Positions 54,365 through 63,030 of a DNA stretch of 64,000 nt are shown here, piece by piece. The DNA is from Microbacterium halophytorum (GTDB lineage Bacteria > Actinomycetota > Actinomycetes > Actinomycetales > Microbacteriaceae). A program made the translations under genes and the position numbers. The stretch is from contig NZ_PNFA01000007.1 of assembly GCF_002970975.1 (NCBI RefSeq), positions 62,001 to 126,000 of the forward strand, given 5' to 3'. The number at the start of each line of letters is the position of its first letter. The first letter of the stretch is position 1. The notes below the pieces were generated by a model. It saw only the letters and a program-made list of their open reading frames with translations, searched no databases and was not told where the DNA came from.

Positions 54365-54385
54365 CTTCTCGCCGCGGGGTGGGGC

Positions 54386-54799
54386 CTACGGGATGAGGAT
54401 CGTGCCGTTGGGCGAGATCTTCGCGCTGGGGTTCTTGAGGAGGAACTCCTCGAGCTCCTCCGGCGTCTTGTTGTTGAGCTCCGCGACGGCGGCGAGGTCG
54501 TCGCCGAGCGCGTCGATCGCCTCCTGCCCGCCCAGCGACTCGGGCAGATACGTGGTCGTCTTGATCGTCTTCATATCGTCGCCCGTCTCCTCTGACGCGT
54601 CGCCGGCCTCGTCGGTGCCTTCCGCTCCGTCGTCATCGGCCGGCGCGCTCGTCTCCGTCCCCGCGGGGGCGGAGACGTCGTCGTTCCCCGCGCCGCCCAG
54701 CTGCGTGACGGCGAAGATGATGACGGCGACGGCCGCGATCGCGACGACGACGAGCGTCGCGATCATGCCGCGGTTCGTGTTCTCGGCCTTCTCGGACAT
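54386..54799 (-). CDS. Small single-pass membrane protein
   Basis: A 137-residue protein with a short cytoplasmic N terminus, one helix (GMIATLVVVAIAAVAVIIFAVTQLGG, about residues 12-37) and an acidic Asp/Glu/Ala linker. A compact C-terminal module follows, with AIDALGDDLAAVAELNNKTPEELEEFLLKNPSAKISPNGTILIP. The module resembles an extracytoplasmic ligand-binding end, but I do not recognise a family. It has its own terminator. Confidence 0.75.
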   Translation of the reverse strand: MSEKAENTNRGMIATLVVVAIAAVAVIIFAVTQLGGAGNDDVSAPAGTETSAPADDDGAEGTDEAGDASEETGDDMKTIKTTTYLPESLGGQEAIDALGDDLAAVAELNNKTPEELEEFLLKNPSAKISPNGTILIP

Positions 54800-54957
54800 G
54801 TCGGTGTCCCTTCGGTCGCCCGGCGCTCCCGGAGGGGTGCCGGATGGGCTCTTCATAGTACTCGCGGAAGCCCGCGAATACACGAGTGGGGGCGGGGAGC
54901 GCTTGCGCGCTTCCCGCCCCCACTGATCGTCAGCCGCTCACACGGCCGACGATCGGA

Positions 54958-57483
54958 TCACTCCTTCGCCGACAGCTTGCGCTGGCGGATGGCGAAGGCT
55001 GCCGTGCCGGCGCCGACCACGAGCAGGCCGAGGGCCAGCATCACGATCGGGGCGGTCTCGATCTCGGCACCCGTGACCGCGAGCTCGGTGCCCGTGGTGG
55101 TGTCTTCGTCCGTACCGCTGTCGTCGCCGTCGGTCGTGCCGCCGTCGGTCGAGCTGTCGTCCGTCGAGCCGTCGGTGCCGGCGTCGTCGGTCGAGCTGTC
55201 GTCCGACGAGCCGTCGGTGCCGCTGTCGTCCGTCGAGCCGTCGGTGTCACCGTCGGAGGTGCCGTCCGTGCCGTCCGTGCCGCTGTCGTCGGTCGAGTCC
55301 TCGACCTCGATCGCGAACTGGACGGCGTTGGAGACGTCGGACATCGTGCCGTTGATCGTCTGGGCTGCGGCGACGCCGTAGGTGCCGGCCTCCCAGGCGC
55401 TCTCCGGGGTGTACTCCCAGTTGCCGTCAGCGTCGACCGTGACGGTCGCCGAGATCGCGTCGCCGTCAGGCAGCACGATCGACAGCTCGACCTCGGCGCC
55501 GGCGATGCCGGTGCCCGAGATGGTGGGCGTGGTGTCCTCAGTCGTGCTCTCGTTCTCCGGCGACGTGATCACCGGGGCGTCGACCGGGGCGACGACCGTG
55601 ACGGTCGCGGTGCCGGCCTTGATGCCGTCGAGCGTCTGAGCGGCCGTGACCTCGGTCTCGCCGTACTGGTTGGCCGGGACCTGCGCCGTCCAGTTGCCCT
55701 CCGCGTCGACCGTCGTCTCTGCGACGACGTCGCCGCCGACCGAGAGGGCGATGTCGGCGCCGGGCTCGCCGGTGCCGGTGACGTCGAAGTTCTCGCCGCC
55801 GGTGACCTCAGCCCCGTCCTCGGGGGACGTGATGACCAGGTCCTCGAAGACGAACGGAGCGGCCTCACCCGAGAGGGTGTAGTTGCCGAGGCTGCCGTAG
55901 GCGCTGTAGCCGCCCGCATCCGCTGCCGTCGCGGTGCTCGGGTCGCCGAAGCCGGCGCCCTCGACCGAGACGTAGTAGGTGCCGGGCGCAAGGGCCGGCT
56001 CGGTGATCGAGGCGTCGAGGCCCGATGCGACCTCGGTCGACTCCACCGCGGCGTCGGGGTTGCTCGCGGCGACCTCGTTGCCGTCGGCGTCGGTCAGCGT
56101 CAGCTCGACGTCGAGGTTCGCCTGCTCGTCCGCGGCGTCGGCGTTCAGCGTGACCGGGCCACCGATCGTCGTGAAGCTGTAGACGTCGACGTCGTCGCCC
56201 GTCTCGATGACGCCCGGCTGGCTGAACGCCGTGGCCGAGTTGTCGAGCTCCGCGGCGTCGGCGGCCGTGTTGCCCACCTGGTCGGCGGCGCGGTCAGCGC
56301 GGTCCGTGAAGGTGAACGTCAGCACGAGCTCACGGTCGGTGCAGTTGCCGTCCGCGTCGACCTCGTAGAACACGTCACCCGGCTTGGGGTTGCTCGGGTC
56401 GGCGTCGCCCTCGTAGCAGACGTTGCCGTCGTAGGGCTCGCCGTCCTGCGTCGTGACGCTGAGGAGGAGGTACTCGGCCGCCGAACGGTCGCTGATGACG
56501 GCGAGGTCGTCCTGCTCGGGGTTGCTCGCGCCGGCGTAGCTGCCGTCCGACCACTGCGAGATCGGGTTGTTGTAGGGAGCGCCCATGATCGGGCCCCAGA
56601 GGCCGCCCTCGGGAACGTAGTACTCCTCGGCGTCGAAGCCGTGGTGCGAGAGGCCGAAGTTGTGGCCGGACTCGTGCGTGGCCGTGAACGCGACATCCTT
56701 CGCCGCGGCGTCGGCCGGGTCGCCCGTCTCCGAAGCGCCGGTCGGGAAGACGAGTGCGCCGGTCAGGTAGTCGGAGCCGGTGCCGCCGACCCAAGCGAGG
56801 CCCGAGGTGTTGGCGGCGTCGGGGAGGGTCTCGGAGTACGAGCTGGTGATGATGACGTGCGAGGCGTACTCGTTGTCGTCCTCACTCGTCTTGTACAGTG
56901 CGTCGTCGCTCGGCCGCGTCGTCGTCACGTTGACGTTGAAGGGCGCGTAGTCCTCCGCGACGCCCTTCCACACCTGCTCCTGGAACGCAGCGTCGTCCGC
57001 CTTCAGCGGGGCGAAGTCGAGCGTCTCGCTGCCGGAGTGGTCGTTCCAGTTCGTGCCTTCGAGGGTCTCGCCGTCGAAGTCGAGGTACACCGTGACCGGG
57101 GCACCCGGGCGCGAGCCCTCGGTCGGGTTGCCGGGGATCGGCGCGCCGCCCTCGGGAGCCTTCGGGAGGTTGGTCCCCTCCGCGAGCTCTTCGCTGTGGT
57201 CGTGGTCGTCGTGGTTCTCGTGGTCCTTCGCGAGGTCCTTGAGGAACACGAAGCCGCCGTCGGAGACGACGAGCTCGTCGGACTCCTTGACCTCGTTGAC
57301 GGTCATACCGAGGCGCTCGGCGGCGAGCTCGTACTTCTCGCCCTCGAGATCGACGATGTTGGCTGTCTTCTTTTCCGGCGACTCGTCGGCTGCGGCCGGA
57401 AGGACCGCGCCACCGAATGCCAGCGCGCCAGCGCCGACCGTCGCCGCCGCGGCCTTGAGCCACGTACGGTTGTGAGATTTCAC
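54958..57483 (-). CDS. Wall-anchored metzincin metalloprotease
   Basis: An 841-residue surface protein. A signal peptide covers residues 1-33 and a propeptide-like region with His/Asp clusters (HENHDDHDHS) follows. The protease domain has HESGHNFGLSHH at 270-281 (HExxHxxGxxH, a metzincin zinc site) and a Met-turn in GPIMGAPY near 297. A pre-peptidase C-like domain follows, then Ig-like repeats (ITSPEDGAEVTGG and ITSPENESTTEDTTP) and a Thr/Asp/Ser/Gly linker. LAVTG near 801, a helix and RQRKLSAKE form a sortase signal. The start is GTG at 57483 with AGGAAT upstream. Targets are unknown. Confidence 0.88.
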   Translation of the reverse strand: MKSHNRTWLKAAAATVGAGALAFGGAVLPAAADESPEKKTANIVDLEGEKYELAAERLGMTVNEVKESDELVVSDGGFVFLKDLAKDHENHDDHDHSEELAEGTNLPKAPEGGAPIPGNPTEGSRPGAPVTVYLDFDGETLEGTNWNDHSGSETLDFAPLKADDAAFQEQVWKGVAEDYAPFNVNVTTTRPSDDALYKTSEDDNEYASHVIITSSYSETLPDAANTSGLAWVGGTGSDYLTGALVFPTGASETGDPADAAAKDVAFTATHESGHNFGLSHHGFDAEEYYVPEGGLWGPIMGAPYNNPISQWSDGSYAGASNPEQDDLAVISDRSAAEYLLLSVTTQDGEPYDGNVCYEGDADPSNPKPGDVFYEVDADGNCTDRELVLTFTFTDRADRAADQVGNTAADAAELDNSATAFSQPGVIETGDDVDVYSFTTIGGPVTLNADAADEQANLDVELTLTDADGNEVAASNPDAAVESTEVASGLDASITEPALAPGTYYVSVEGAGFGDPSTATAADAGGYSAYGSLGNYTLSGEAAPFVFEDLVITSPEDGAEVTGGENFDVTGTGEPGADIALSVGGDVVAETTVDAEGNWTAQVPANQYGETEVTAAQTLDGIKAGTATVTVVAPVDAPVITSPENESTTEDTTPTISGTGIAGAEVELSIVLPDGDAISATVTVDADGNWEYTPESAWEAGTYGVAAAQTINGTMSDVSNAVQFAIEVEDSTDDSGTDGTDGTSDGDTDGSTDDSGTDGSSDDSSTDDAGTDGSTDDSSTDGGTTDGDDSGTDEDTTTGTELAVTGAEIETAPIVMLALGLLVVGAGTAAFAIRQRKLSAKE

Positions 57484-57822
57484 GTATCTGATTCCTGTGT
57501 GTCGGTGTGCATGAACAAGGACAATCCCGAGCACGATATCAATTCGTTGTGAATCGCCCAACTGCCCACATCGCATGGGCAGGTACGCGGGGAGCCCGAG
57601 AAGAATGCATGTGAATGCATCTGAAAATGCTCCCCATGTCTGCCCGGGTAGCCATGAATCGCCTGGTCGGGCGGTGGTTCAGCCGATCGTTGGCCGTGAT
57701 CTCGGTCGATGAAGGGGAATGACAACCGCGTAATTCCGCCGGGGAATCCCGGTTGGTCCCACGTGCGATGGGCAGATCTGCCCACCCGAGCGCGGGAAAG
57801 TCGTGCGAAATGTGACGTGGAG
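57484..57822. promoter_or_regulatory. Upstream control region of the metalloprotease gene
   Basis: A 339-bp gap with unusually low GC for the window. It contains CTGCCCA/TGGGCAG arms (57562-57568, 57576-57582) and GAATGCAT repeated at 57603 and 57613 with GAAAATGC at 57623, all 10 bp apart. The perfect palindrome TGGGCAGATCTGCCCA is at 57769-57784. No gene is evident. These are likely regulator sites for the protease gene. Confidence 0.55.
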
Positions 57823-58836
57823 CTACGCGTCGGCGAGCCAGCGGAGCACGTCGGCCGCTGGCCCGGTGCGCGCCGCGCGCCACCCCGTGCCCGCCCAGAG
57901 GTGCAGGCGATCGGTGTCCCCGGCCTCCGCCGCCGCCCTGCGCAGCGCGCGGGTGAGGTGATGCACGGCAGGGTACGCGTCGATCTGCGCGTGCTGGTGC
58001 CGGTCGATGAACCCGTTCCGCAGGGCGCGCGCCGGGCGGCCCGTGAAGACGCGCGTCACGGTGGTCTCCGTGAAGGCGGGGTCGGCGAGCGCCGCGCGGT
58101 GGGCGGCCGAGGTCCCGGCCTCGTCGGTGCGCAGCAGCGCCGTGCCGACCTGCACCGACTCGGCGCCGGCAGCGATCAGCTCCGACACCGCGCGCGGGCC
58201 GTCGACGCCGCCCGCCGCGATCACGGGCGCATCCAGCTCGTGGCGCACCCGGCGCACGAGCTCCGCTGTCTCGATGGGGCGGGGGTCGCGCGCGGGGTCG
58301 AACGTCGCGCTGTGCCCGCCGGCGGCCGGGCCCTGCACGACGAGGCCGTTCACGCCGGAGTCGACGGCACGGCGGGCCTCCTCGGTCGTCGTCACGGTCG
58401 CCAGTACGACGGACCCGGCCGCCTGCAGGGCCCGGATGGCGGAGGCACCGGGGAGCCCGAAGGTGAACGACACGACGGGCACGGGGTCGTCGGTGAGCAG
58501 CGCCACCTTCTCGTCGAGGTGATCGTCATCGCCGATCGGTTCGGGGCTGAGCACGATCTCGTACTCCCTGGCTTCGCCCGAGATCTCGTCGACGAAAGCC
58601 TCGAACGCGGTCTCGTCGACGTCGGTCGGCTCGGCCGCGAAGAGGTTGACCCCGAAGGCGCCGCCGATGCCGCGCGCCTCGGCGACCTGCGCGGCCAGGG
58701 CATCCGGGCTCTGGTAACCGCCGGCGAGGAATGGGAACGCGCCGGCGGAGACGGCCGCGCGGGCGAGTGCGATGGTCGACGGGCCGCCCGCCATGGGCGC
58801 CGCGACGACGGGGTGCTCGGAGTCAAGGATCGGCAT
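57823..58836 (-). CDS. Nitronate monooxygenase-like (NPD family) flavoprotein
   Basis: A 337-residue FMN TIM barrel. The opening HPVVAAPMAGGPSTIALARAAVSAGAFPFLAGGY and the central VQGPAAGGH (FMN and phosphate binding) with PVIAAGGVDGPRAVSELIAAGAESVQVGTALL identify the 2-nitropropane dioxygenase/nitronate monooxygenase group. GAGGAG precedes the ATG at 58836. It oxidises toxic alkyl nitronates in characterised relatives. It is divergent from the TSUP permease gene. Confidence 0.9.
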   Translation of the reverse strand: MPILDSEHPVVAAPMAGGPSTIALARAAVSAGAFPFLAGGYQSPDALAAQVAEARGIGGAFGVNLFAAEPTDVDETAFEAFVDEISGEAREYEIVLSPEPIGDDDHLDEKVALLTDDPVPVVSFTFGLPGASAIRALQAAGSVVLATVTTTEEARRAVDSGVNGLVVQGPAAGGHSATFDPARDPRPIETAELVRRVRHELDAPVIAAGGVDGPRAVSELIAAGAESVQVGTALLRTDEAGTSAAHRAALADPAFTETTVTRVFTGRPARALRNGFIDRHQHAQIDAYPAVHHLTRALRRAAAEAGDTDRLHLWAGTGWRAARTGPAADVLRWLADA

Positions 58837-58982
58837 CGTCGGCTCCTCTTCGATCGGCCGGGGTGTCTTATCGAGACTACCCGCGCGGGGCGGACGCCGG
58901 TACGGGTCGCGGCTGCGATTCCGGCGCTGGAGGACTCGCCGCGCCGACCGCCGGACGAGGCGCCGGCTCCGGCGCCTCGTCC

Positions 58983-58988
58983 TAGACT
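58983..58988 (+). promoter_or_regulatory. -10 element of the TSUP permease gene
   Basis: TAGACT, exactly 6 nt before the GTG at 58995. Confidence 0.5.
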
Positions 58989-58994
58989 CCACTG

Positions 58995-59771
58995 GTGCTC
59001 GATCTCGACATCCTGACCCTGGTGCTCCTCCTCGTCGCGGCGCTGGGTGCGGGGTGGGTGGACGCGGTCGTCGGAGGCGGCGGGCTGATCCAGCTCCCCG
59101 TGCTGATGCTCGCGCCGGGCGTGACGCCGATGCAGGCGCTCGCGACCAACAAGGTCGCCAGCATCATGGGCACCGCGGTGTCGACCACCACCTACGTGAG
59201 GCGGGTGAAGCCCGACGCGGCCACGGCCGTGCCGACGGCGGTCGCCGCCCTCATCGGAGCCCTCGGCGGGGCCCTCGTCGCCTCGTACATCCCCGCAGAG
59301 GCATTCGACCCGATCATCCTCGTCGTGCTGATCGGCGTCGGTGCGTTCACGGTGCTGAAGCCGAAGATGGGCGTGCACACGGTGCAGCGCTGGCACGGTT
59401 GGCGGCACGTCGCCGCCGCGACGGCGATCGGGCTCTCCGTCGGCCTCTACGACGGCGCGCTCGGCCCCGGCACCGGCTCGTTCTTCGTGATCCTGTTCGT
59501 CAGCGTGCTCGGCTACGGCTTCATGCCGGCATCCGCGTTCGCGAAGATCGCGAACCTCTGCACCAACGCGGGCGCGCTGATGTTCTTCATCCCCGCCGGC
59601 TATGTGATCTGGGGCCTCGGCCTCGCGATGGGCGTCGCGAACCTCATCGGCAGCTACATCGGCGCGCGCATGGCGGTGTCGAAGGGGTCCCGCTTCGTGC
59701 GCGTCGTCTTCATCGTCGTGATCGCCGCGCTGATCGCGAAGATCAGCTGGGACCTCATCACCGGGGCATGA
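58995..59771 (+). CDS. TSUP family permease (TauE/SafE)
   Basis: A 258-residue membrane protein with about eight helices in two similar halves. Family motifs GAGWVDAVVGGGGLIQLPVLML and, in the second half, LYDGALGPGTGSFFVILFV are clear. Such proteins move sulfite, sulfoacetate or related anions. The start is GTG at 58995, probably leaderless. A perfect palindromic terminator follows the stop. Confidence 0.92.
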   Translation: MLDLDILTLVLLLVAALGAGWVDAVVGGGGLIQLPVLMLAPGVTPMQALATNKVASIMGTAVSTTTYVRRVKPDAATAVPTAVAALIGALGGALVASYIPAEAFDPIILVVLIGVGAFTVLKPKMGVHTVQRWHGWRHVAAATAIGLSVGLYDGALGPGTGSFFVILFVSVLGYGFMPASAFAKIANLCTNAGALMFFIPAGYVIWGLGLAMGVANLIGSYIGARMAVSKGSRFVRVVFIVVIAALIAKISWDLITGA

Positions 59772-59775
59772 GCGC

Positions 59776-59797
59776 TCCGGATGCCGCGGCATCCGGA
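59776..59797. terminator. Bidirectional terminator between the TSUP and mgtE genes
   Basis: TCCGGATGCC-GC-GGCATCCGGA, a perfect 22-bp palindrome between two convergent genes. Confidence 0.75.
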
Positions 59798-59798
59798 A

Positions 59799-61145
59799 TC
59801 AGAGGCCGAGCAGCCAGGTCGCCATCAGGAAGTAGATGATGAGGCTCGTGGCGTCGCAGAACGTCGCGATGAACGGCGTCGAGAAGACGGCGGGGTCGGC
59901 CTTCACGGCGCGCGCGATCAGCGGCATCGCACCGCCGACCGTCGCAGCGAGCGTGCACACGCACAGCAGCGTGAAGCCGATCACCTCGCCGAACTGCCAG
60001 CCGAAGACGAGCCCGGATGCGATGAGGCCGAGGGTGCCGAGCAGGCCGCCGAGCATGGCCCCCACGCGCACCTCGCGCCACATCACGAGCAGGATGTCCC
60101 TCGGTCTCACCTCGCCGAGGGCGAGGGCGCGCGTGACGGTGACCGCCGCCTGCGAGCCCGTGTTCCCGGCGGTGCCGGTCAGGAGCGGCACGAACAGGGC
60201 GAGCGTGACGACCTGATCGAGCGTCGCCTGGAAGAAGTTGAGCACCTGCACCGTGAGCACGGCGGATACGGCCAGGACGAGCAGCCAGACGACGCGCGAG
60301 CGCACGAGGCCCCATACCGGCGACGCGAGGTACGGCCGGCGCAGCGGCTCGGCGCCGCCCTGGCGGGCGTTGCGCCTGTCTTCGCTGCGCTCGATGATGG
60401 CGTGCGCGTCGTCGCTCGTGAGGAGGCCGAGCAGGCGGTCCTCCCCGTCGAGCACGGGCGCCGCCAGCAGCTGCGCGTCGATGAGCTCGCGGGCCGCGAC
60501 CTCGGCGTCGTCCGTCGCGTGCACGTACACGGGGTCGCGCATGTGGTCCTTGACCAGGGCGTGCGGGTCGCCCATGACGAGGCGGCGGAGGCTGATCACG
60601 CCCAGCAGCGTGCGGTGGGGGCTCGTGACGGGCAGCTGATAGATCGTCTCCGCGCCGGCCCCGCGGTGCCGCACGTGCGTGAGCGCGTCGCCGAGCGTCA
60701 TGGTGTCGTTCAGCCGCACGTACTCCGTGCTCATGTAGCGGCCGATGCTGTCGGCGTCGAACCCGAGCATGGGCGCCGTCAGGGCGCGCTCGGCCGGCGA
60801 CAGCCCCTTCATGAGCGAGGTCGCGACCGTCGCGGGCAGCTCGTCGAGCAGCTGCGCGCGGTCATCCGGGTCGATCTCCTCGAACACGCGGGCCACGTCG
60901 CTCGTCTGCAGGCCCTGGATCAGCTCGCCGCGCATCTCGGGCTCGAGCAGCTCGAACACCTCGAGCGCGCGCGAGCGCGACAGCATCCGGTAGATGATGG
61001 CGCGGTCGTCGGGGTCCTCGCGCTCGAGCAGGCGCGCCACGTCGTGCGGGTCCTGCTCGGTGAGGGTGTCGCGGATCATCGTGAGCGAGCGTTCTCGGAG
61101 CGCCTCGTTCATCCGCTCGATGAGTTCGTCGAACTCCTCGTCCAT
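59799..61145 (-). CDS. mgtE: Magnesium transporter MgtE
   Basis: A 448-residue MgtE channel. The N domain of helical repeats (EEFDELIERMNEALRERSL, EREDPDDRAIIYRML) runs to about residue 130. Two CBS domains follow (STEYVRLNDTMTLGDALTHVR and DPVYVHATDDAEVAARELI) and sense intracellular magnesium. Five membrane helices start at about residue 280, with SAVLTVQVLNFFQ and GTAGNTGSQAAVTVTRALAL, and PFIATFCDATSLIIYF near the end. The channel closes when magnesium is high. Confidence 0.95.
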   Translation of the reverse strand: MDEEFDELIERMNEALRERSLTMIRDTLTEQDPHDVARLLEREDPDDRAIIYRMLSRSRALEVFELLEPEMRGELIQGLQTSDVARVFEEIDPDDRAQLLDELPATVATSLMKGLSPAERALTAPMLGFDADSIGRYMSTEYVRLNDTMTLGDALTHVRHRGAGAETIYQLPVTSPHRTLLGVISLRRLVMGDPHALVKDHMRDPVYVHATDDAEVAARELIDAQLLAAPVLDGEDRLLGLLTSDDAHAIIERSEDRRNARQGGAEPLRRPYLASPVWGLVRSRVVWLLVLAVSAVLTVQVLNFFQATLDQVVTLALFVPLLTGTAGNTGSQAAVTVTRALALGEVRPRDILLVMWREVRVGAMLGGLLGTLGLIASGLVFGWQFGEVIGFTLLCVCTLAATVGGAMPLIARAVKADPAVFSTPFIATFCDATSLIIYFLMATWLLGL

Positions 61146-61273
61146 CGCGCACCCCCTCGCCTGATGTGCCGGCGAGTGATTGTCGCCCGCCGTGGTGACG
61201 GGTCGGTGAACACGGCGTGGCTCCCCGACCCGTGACGAGCCTAGACCGCCCCTGCTGAAGACATGCGAACGGA

Positions 61274-61279
61274 TACGCT
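61274..61279 (+). promoter_or_regulatory. -10 element of the PLP enzyme gene
   Basis: TACGCT, exactly 6 nt before the ATG at 61286. Confidence 0.5.
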
Positions 61280-61285
61280 CGACGC

Positions 61286-62350
61286 ATGGGAACGCGAAGC
61301 GCCTGGGCGGACGAGGCCGTGCGGCTGCTGGAGGCCGATGCCAACCGCAGCGCCGACACGCACCTGCACACCTTCCCCCTGCCGGCCGAGTGGGGCATCG
61401 ACCTCTACCTCAAGGACGAGTCGGTGCACCCGACGGGGTCGCTGAAGCACCGCCTCGCCCGCTCGCTCATCATGTACGGCCTCGTGAACGGACGCATCGG
61501 CGAGGGCACGACGCTGACGGAGGCCTCGAGCGGGTCGACCGCCGTCAGCGAGGCGTACTTCGCCCGGATGCTCGGGCTCGAGTTCGTCACGGTCGTGCCC
61601 CGCTCGACGAGCCCCGAGAAGATCCAGCTGATCGAGTTCTACGGCGGGCGCTGCCAGTACGTCGACCGGCCCGCCGACATGTACCCGGAGGCCGAGCGCC
61701 TGGCCCGGGAGTGCGGCGGGCACTACCTCGACCAGTTCACGTACGCCGAGCGGGCGACCGACTGGCGCGGCCACAACAACATCGCCGAGAGCGTTTTCGC
61801 CCAGCTCTCGCTGGAGCGGCATCCGGTGCCCGCCTGGGTCGTCGTCGGCGCCGGCACCGGCGGCACGTCGGCGACCTTCGGCCGCTACGTGCGCTATCGC
61901 CGCCACGCGACGCGCATCGCGGTCGTCGACCCGGAGAACTCGGCGTTCTACGGCGGCTGGGAGACGGGCGCCGCCGACTACGCCACGGGCATGCCGAGCC
62001 GGATCGAGGGCATCGGGCGGCCCCGGATGGAGCCGTCGTTCATCCCCAGCGTCATCGACCACATGATCCGGGTGCCCGATGCCGCGTCGATCGCGGCCAT
62101 CCGGATGCTGCGCGAGCGCACCAGGCACTGGGCCGGCGGCTCGACGGGGACGAACCTCGTGGGCGCCTTCGAGCTCATCGCCGGCATGCGGGAGCGCGGC
62201 GAGCGGGGCAGCGTCGTCACGCTGATCTGCGACAGCGGTGAGCGCTACGCCGACACCTACTACGACGACGGGTGGGTCGCCGCCCAGGGGTTCAACCTCG
62301 CCCCGCACCGCGCTCGGCTGGAGCGGTTCCTCGACGCCGGAACCTGGTGA
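61286..62350 (+). CDS. PLP-dependent cysteine synthase family protein
   Basis: A 354-residue fold-type II PLP enzyme. The Schiff-base lysine is in [11 protein letters not shown] (the S-x-K of cysteine synthase), [19 protein letters not shown] binds the substrate, and [16 protein letters not shown] binds the phosphate. The relatives include a group of actinobacterial L-cysteine desulfhydrase-like proteins, so synthase activity is not certain. The message is probably leaderless. crgA follows 44 bp later with its own -10. Confidence 0.9.
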   Translation: MGTRSAWADEAVRLLEADANRSADTHLHTFPLPAEWGIDLYLKDESVHPTGSLKHRLARSLIMYGLVNGRIGEGTTLTEASSGSTAVSEAYFARMLGLEFVTVVPRSTSPEKIQLIEFYGGRCQYVDRPADMYPEAERLARECGGHYLDQFTYAERATDWRGHNNIAESVFAQLSLERHPVPAWVVVGAGTGGTSATFGRYVRYRRHATRIAVVDPENSAFYGGWETGAADYATGMPSRIEGIGRPRMEPSFIPSVIDHMIRVPDAASIAAIRMLRERTRHWAGGSTGTNLVGAFELIAGMRERGERGSVVTLICDSGERYADTYYDDGWVAAQGFNLAPHRARLERFLDAGTW

Positions 62351-62382
62351 CCGGGCGGGCGTGCGCCGCGGGCGGCGTGCCC

Positions 62383-62388
62383 TAAACT
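62383..62388 (+). promoter_or_regulatory. -10 element of crgA
   Basis: TAAACT, exactly 6 nt before the ATG at 62395. Confidence 0.55.
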
Positions 62389-62394
62389 GGGCGC

Positions 62395-62619
62395 ATGGCA
62401 CGCGACACCGACGAGACCTCAGAGCGCCCCGCCGGCGGCCCCAACCCCGTATGGTTCAAGCCGATCATGGTCGGCTTCATGCTCCTGGGCCTGGTGTGGA
62501 TCATCGTCTTCTACCTCTCGGGCAACCAGTACCCGATCCCCGACATCGGCGCGTGGAACCTGCTGATCGGCTTCGGCATCGCGTTCATCGGCTTCCTGAT
62601 GACCACCCGCTGGCGCTGA
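62395..62619 (+). CDS. crgA: Cell division protein CrgA
   Basis: A 74-residue protein with a polar N terminus and two membrane helices (KPIMVGFMLLGLVWIIVFYL and LLIGFGIAFIGFLMT) joined by YPIPDIGAWN, the CrgA hallmark. It helps recruit the septal cell-wall machinery in Actinobacteria and interacts with FtsZ, FtsQ, FtsI and CwsA in mycobacteria. An intrinsic terminator follows. Confidence 0.95.
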   Translation: MARDTDETSERPAGGPNPVWFKPIMVGFMLLGLVWIIVFYLSGNQYPIPDIGAWNLLIGFGIAFIGFLMTTRWR

Positions 62620-62638
62620 CGCCCGCGTGATCCGGATG

Positions 62639-62665
62639 AGCCCCGCTCGGTCGAGCGGGGCTTTT
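62639..62665 (+). terminator. Intrinsic terminator after crgA
   Basis: AGCCCCGCTC (62639-62648) and GAGCGGGGCT (62653-62662) pair around GGTC, followed by TTT. Confidence 0.92.
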
Positions 62666-63030
62666 CCGTACCCTCCGCGGCGCGAACTACACCGGTGTGA
62701 TTCATCCACAGGGGTTTCCCCAGCGGTGAATAACAGCCGTGTGATTCTCCCCACATGGGGACAGACCTGTGGATAACTCCGGGGAAAACCCCTGGATATC
62801 GGTGGACGAGCGGTGCACGGACCCGTGGAGAACCGCGTGATCCTGTGCACGGATGGTGGAGAGCGCGGCCGCTTCGCGCCCCGCGCGGTGCCGACATCGG
62901 CGCCAGGGCGGGCGAGACGCTCTCCACAGCCCTGTGGAGAAGCGTCGCTGGCCCCGGTCGCGGCATAGGGGAACGACGGCGGCCCGGCTCCTCGCGGGGA
63001 GATGCCGGGCCGCCGGGGTGCGGGCGCGCG
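62666..63030. other. Convergent intergenic region with DnaA-box-like motifs
   Basis: Between the crgA terminator and the rhomboid stop lie 365 bp without a gene. It has a perfect reverse DnaA box TGTGGATAA (62768-62776), a relaxed TCATCCACA (62702-62710) and a 31-bp hairpin (62916-62946) with CTCCACAG and CTGTGGAG in its stem. The region lies between two gene ends, so promoters are not expected. Confidence 0.6.
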
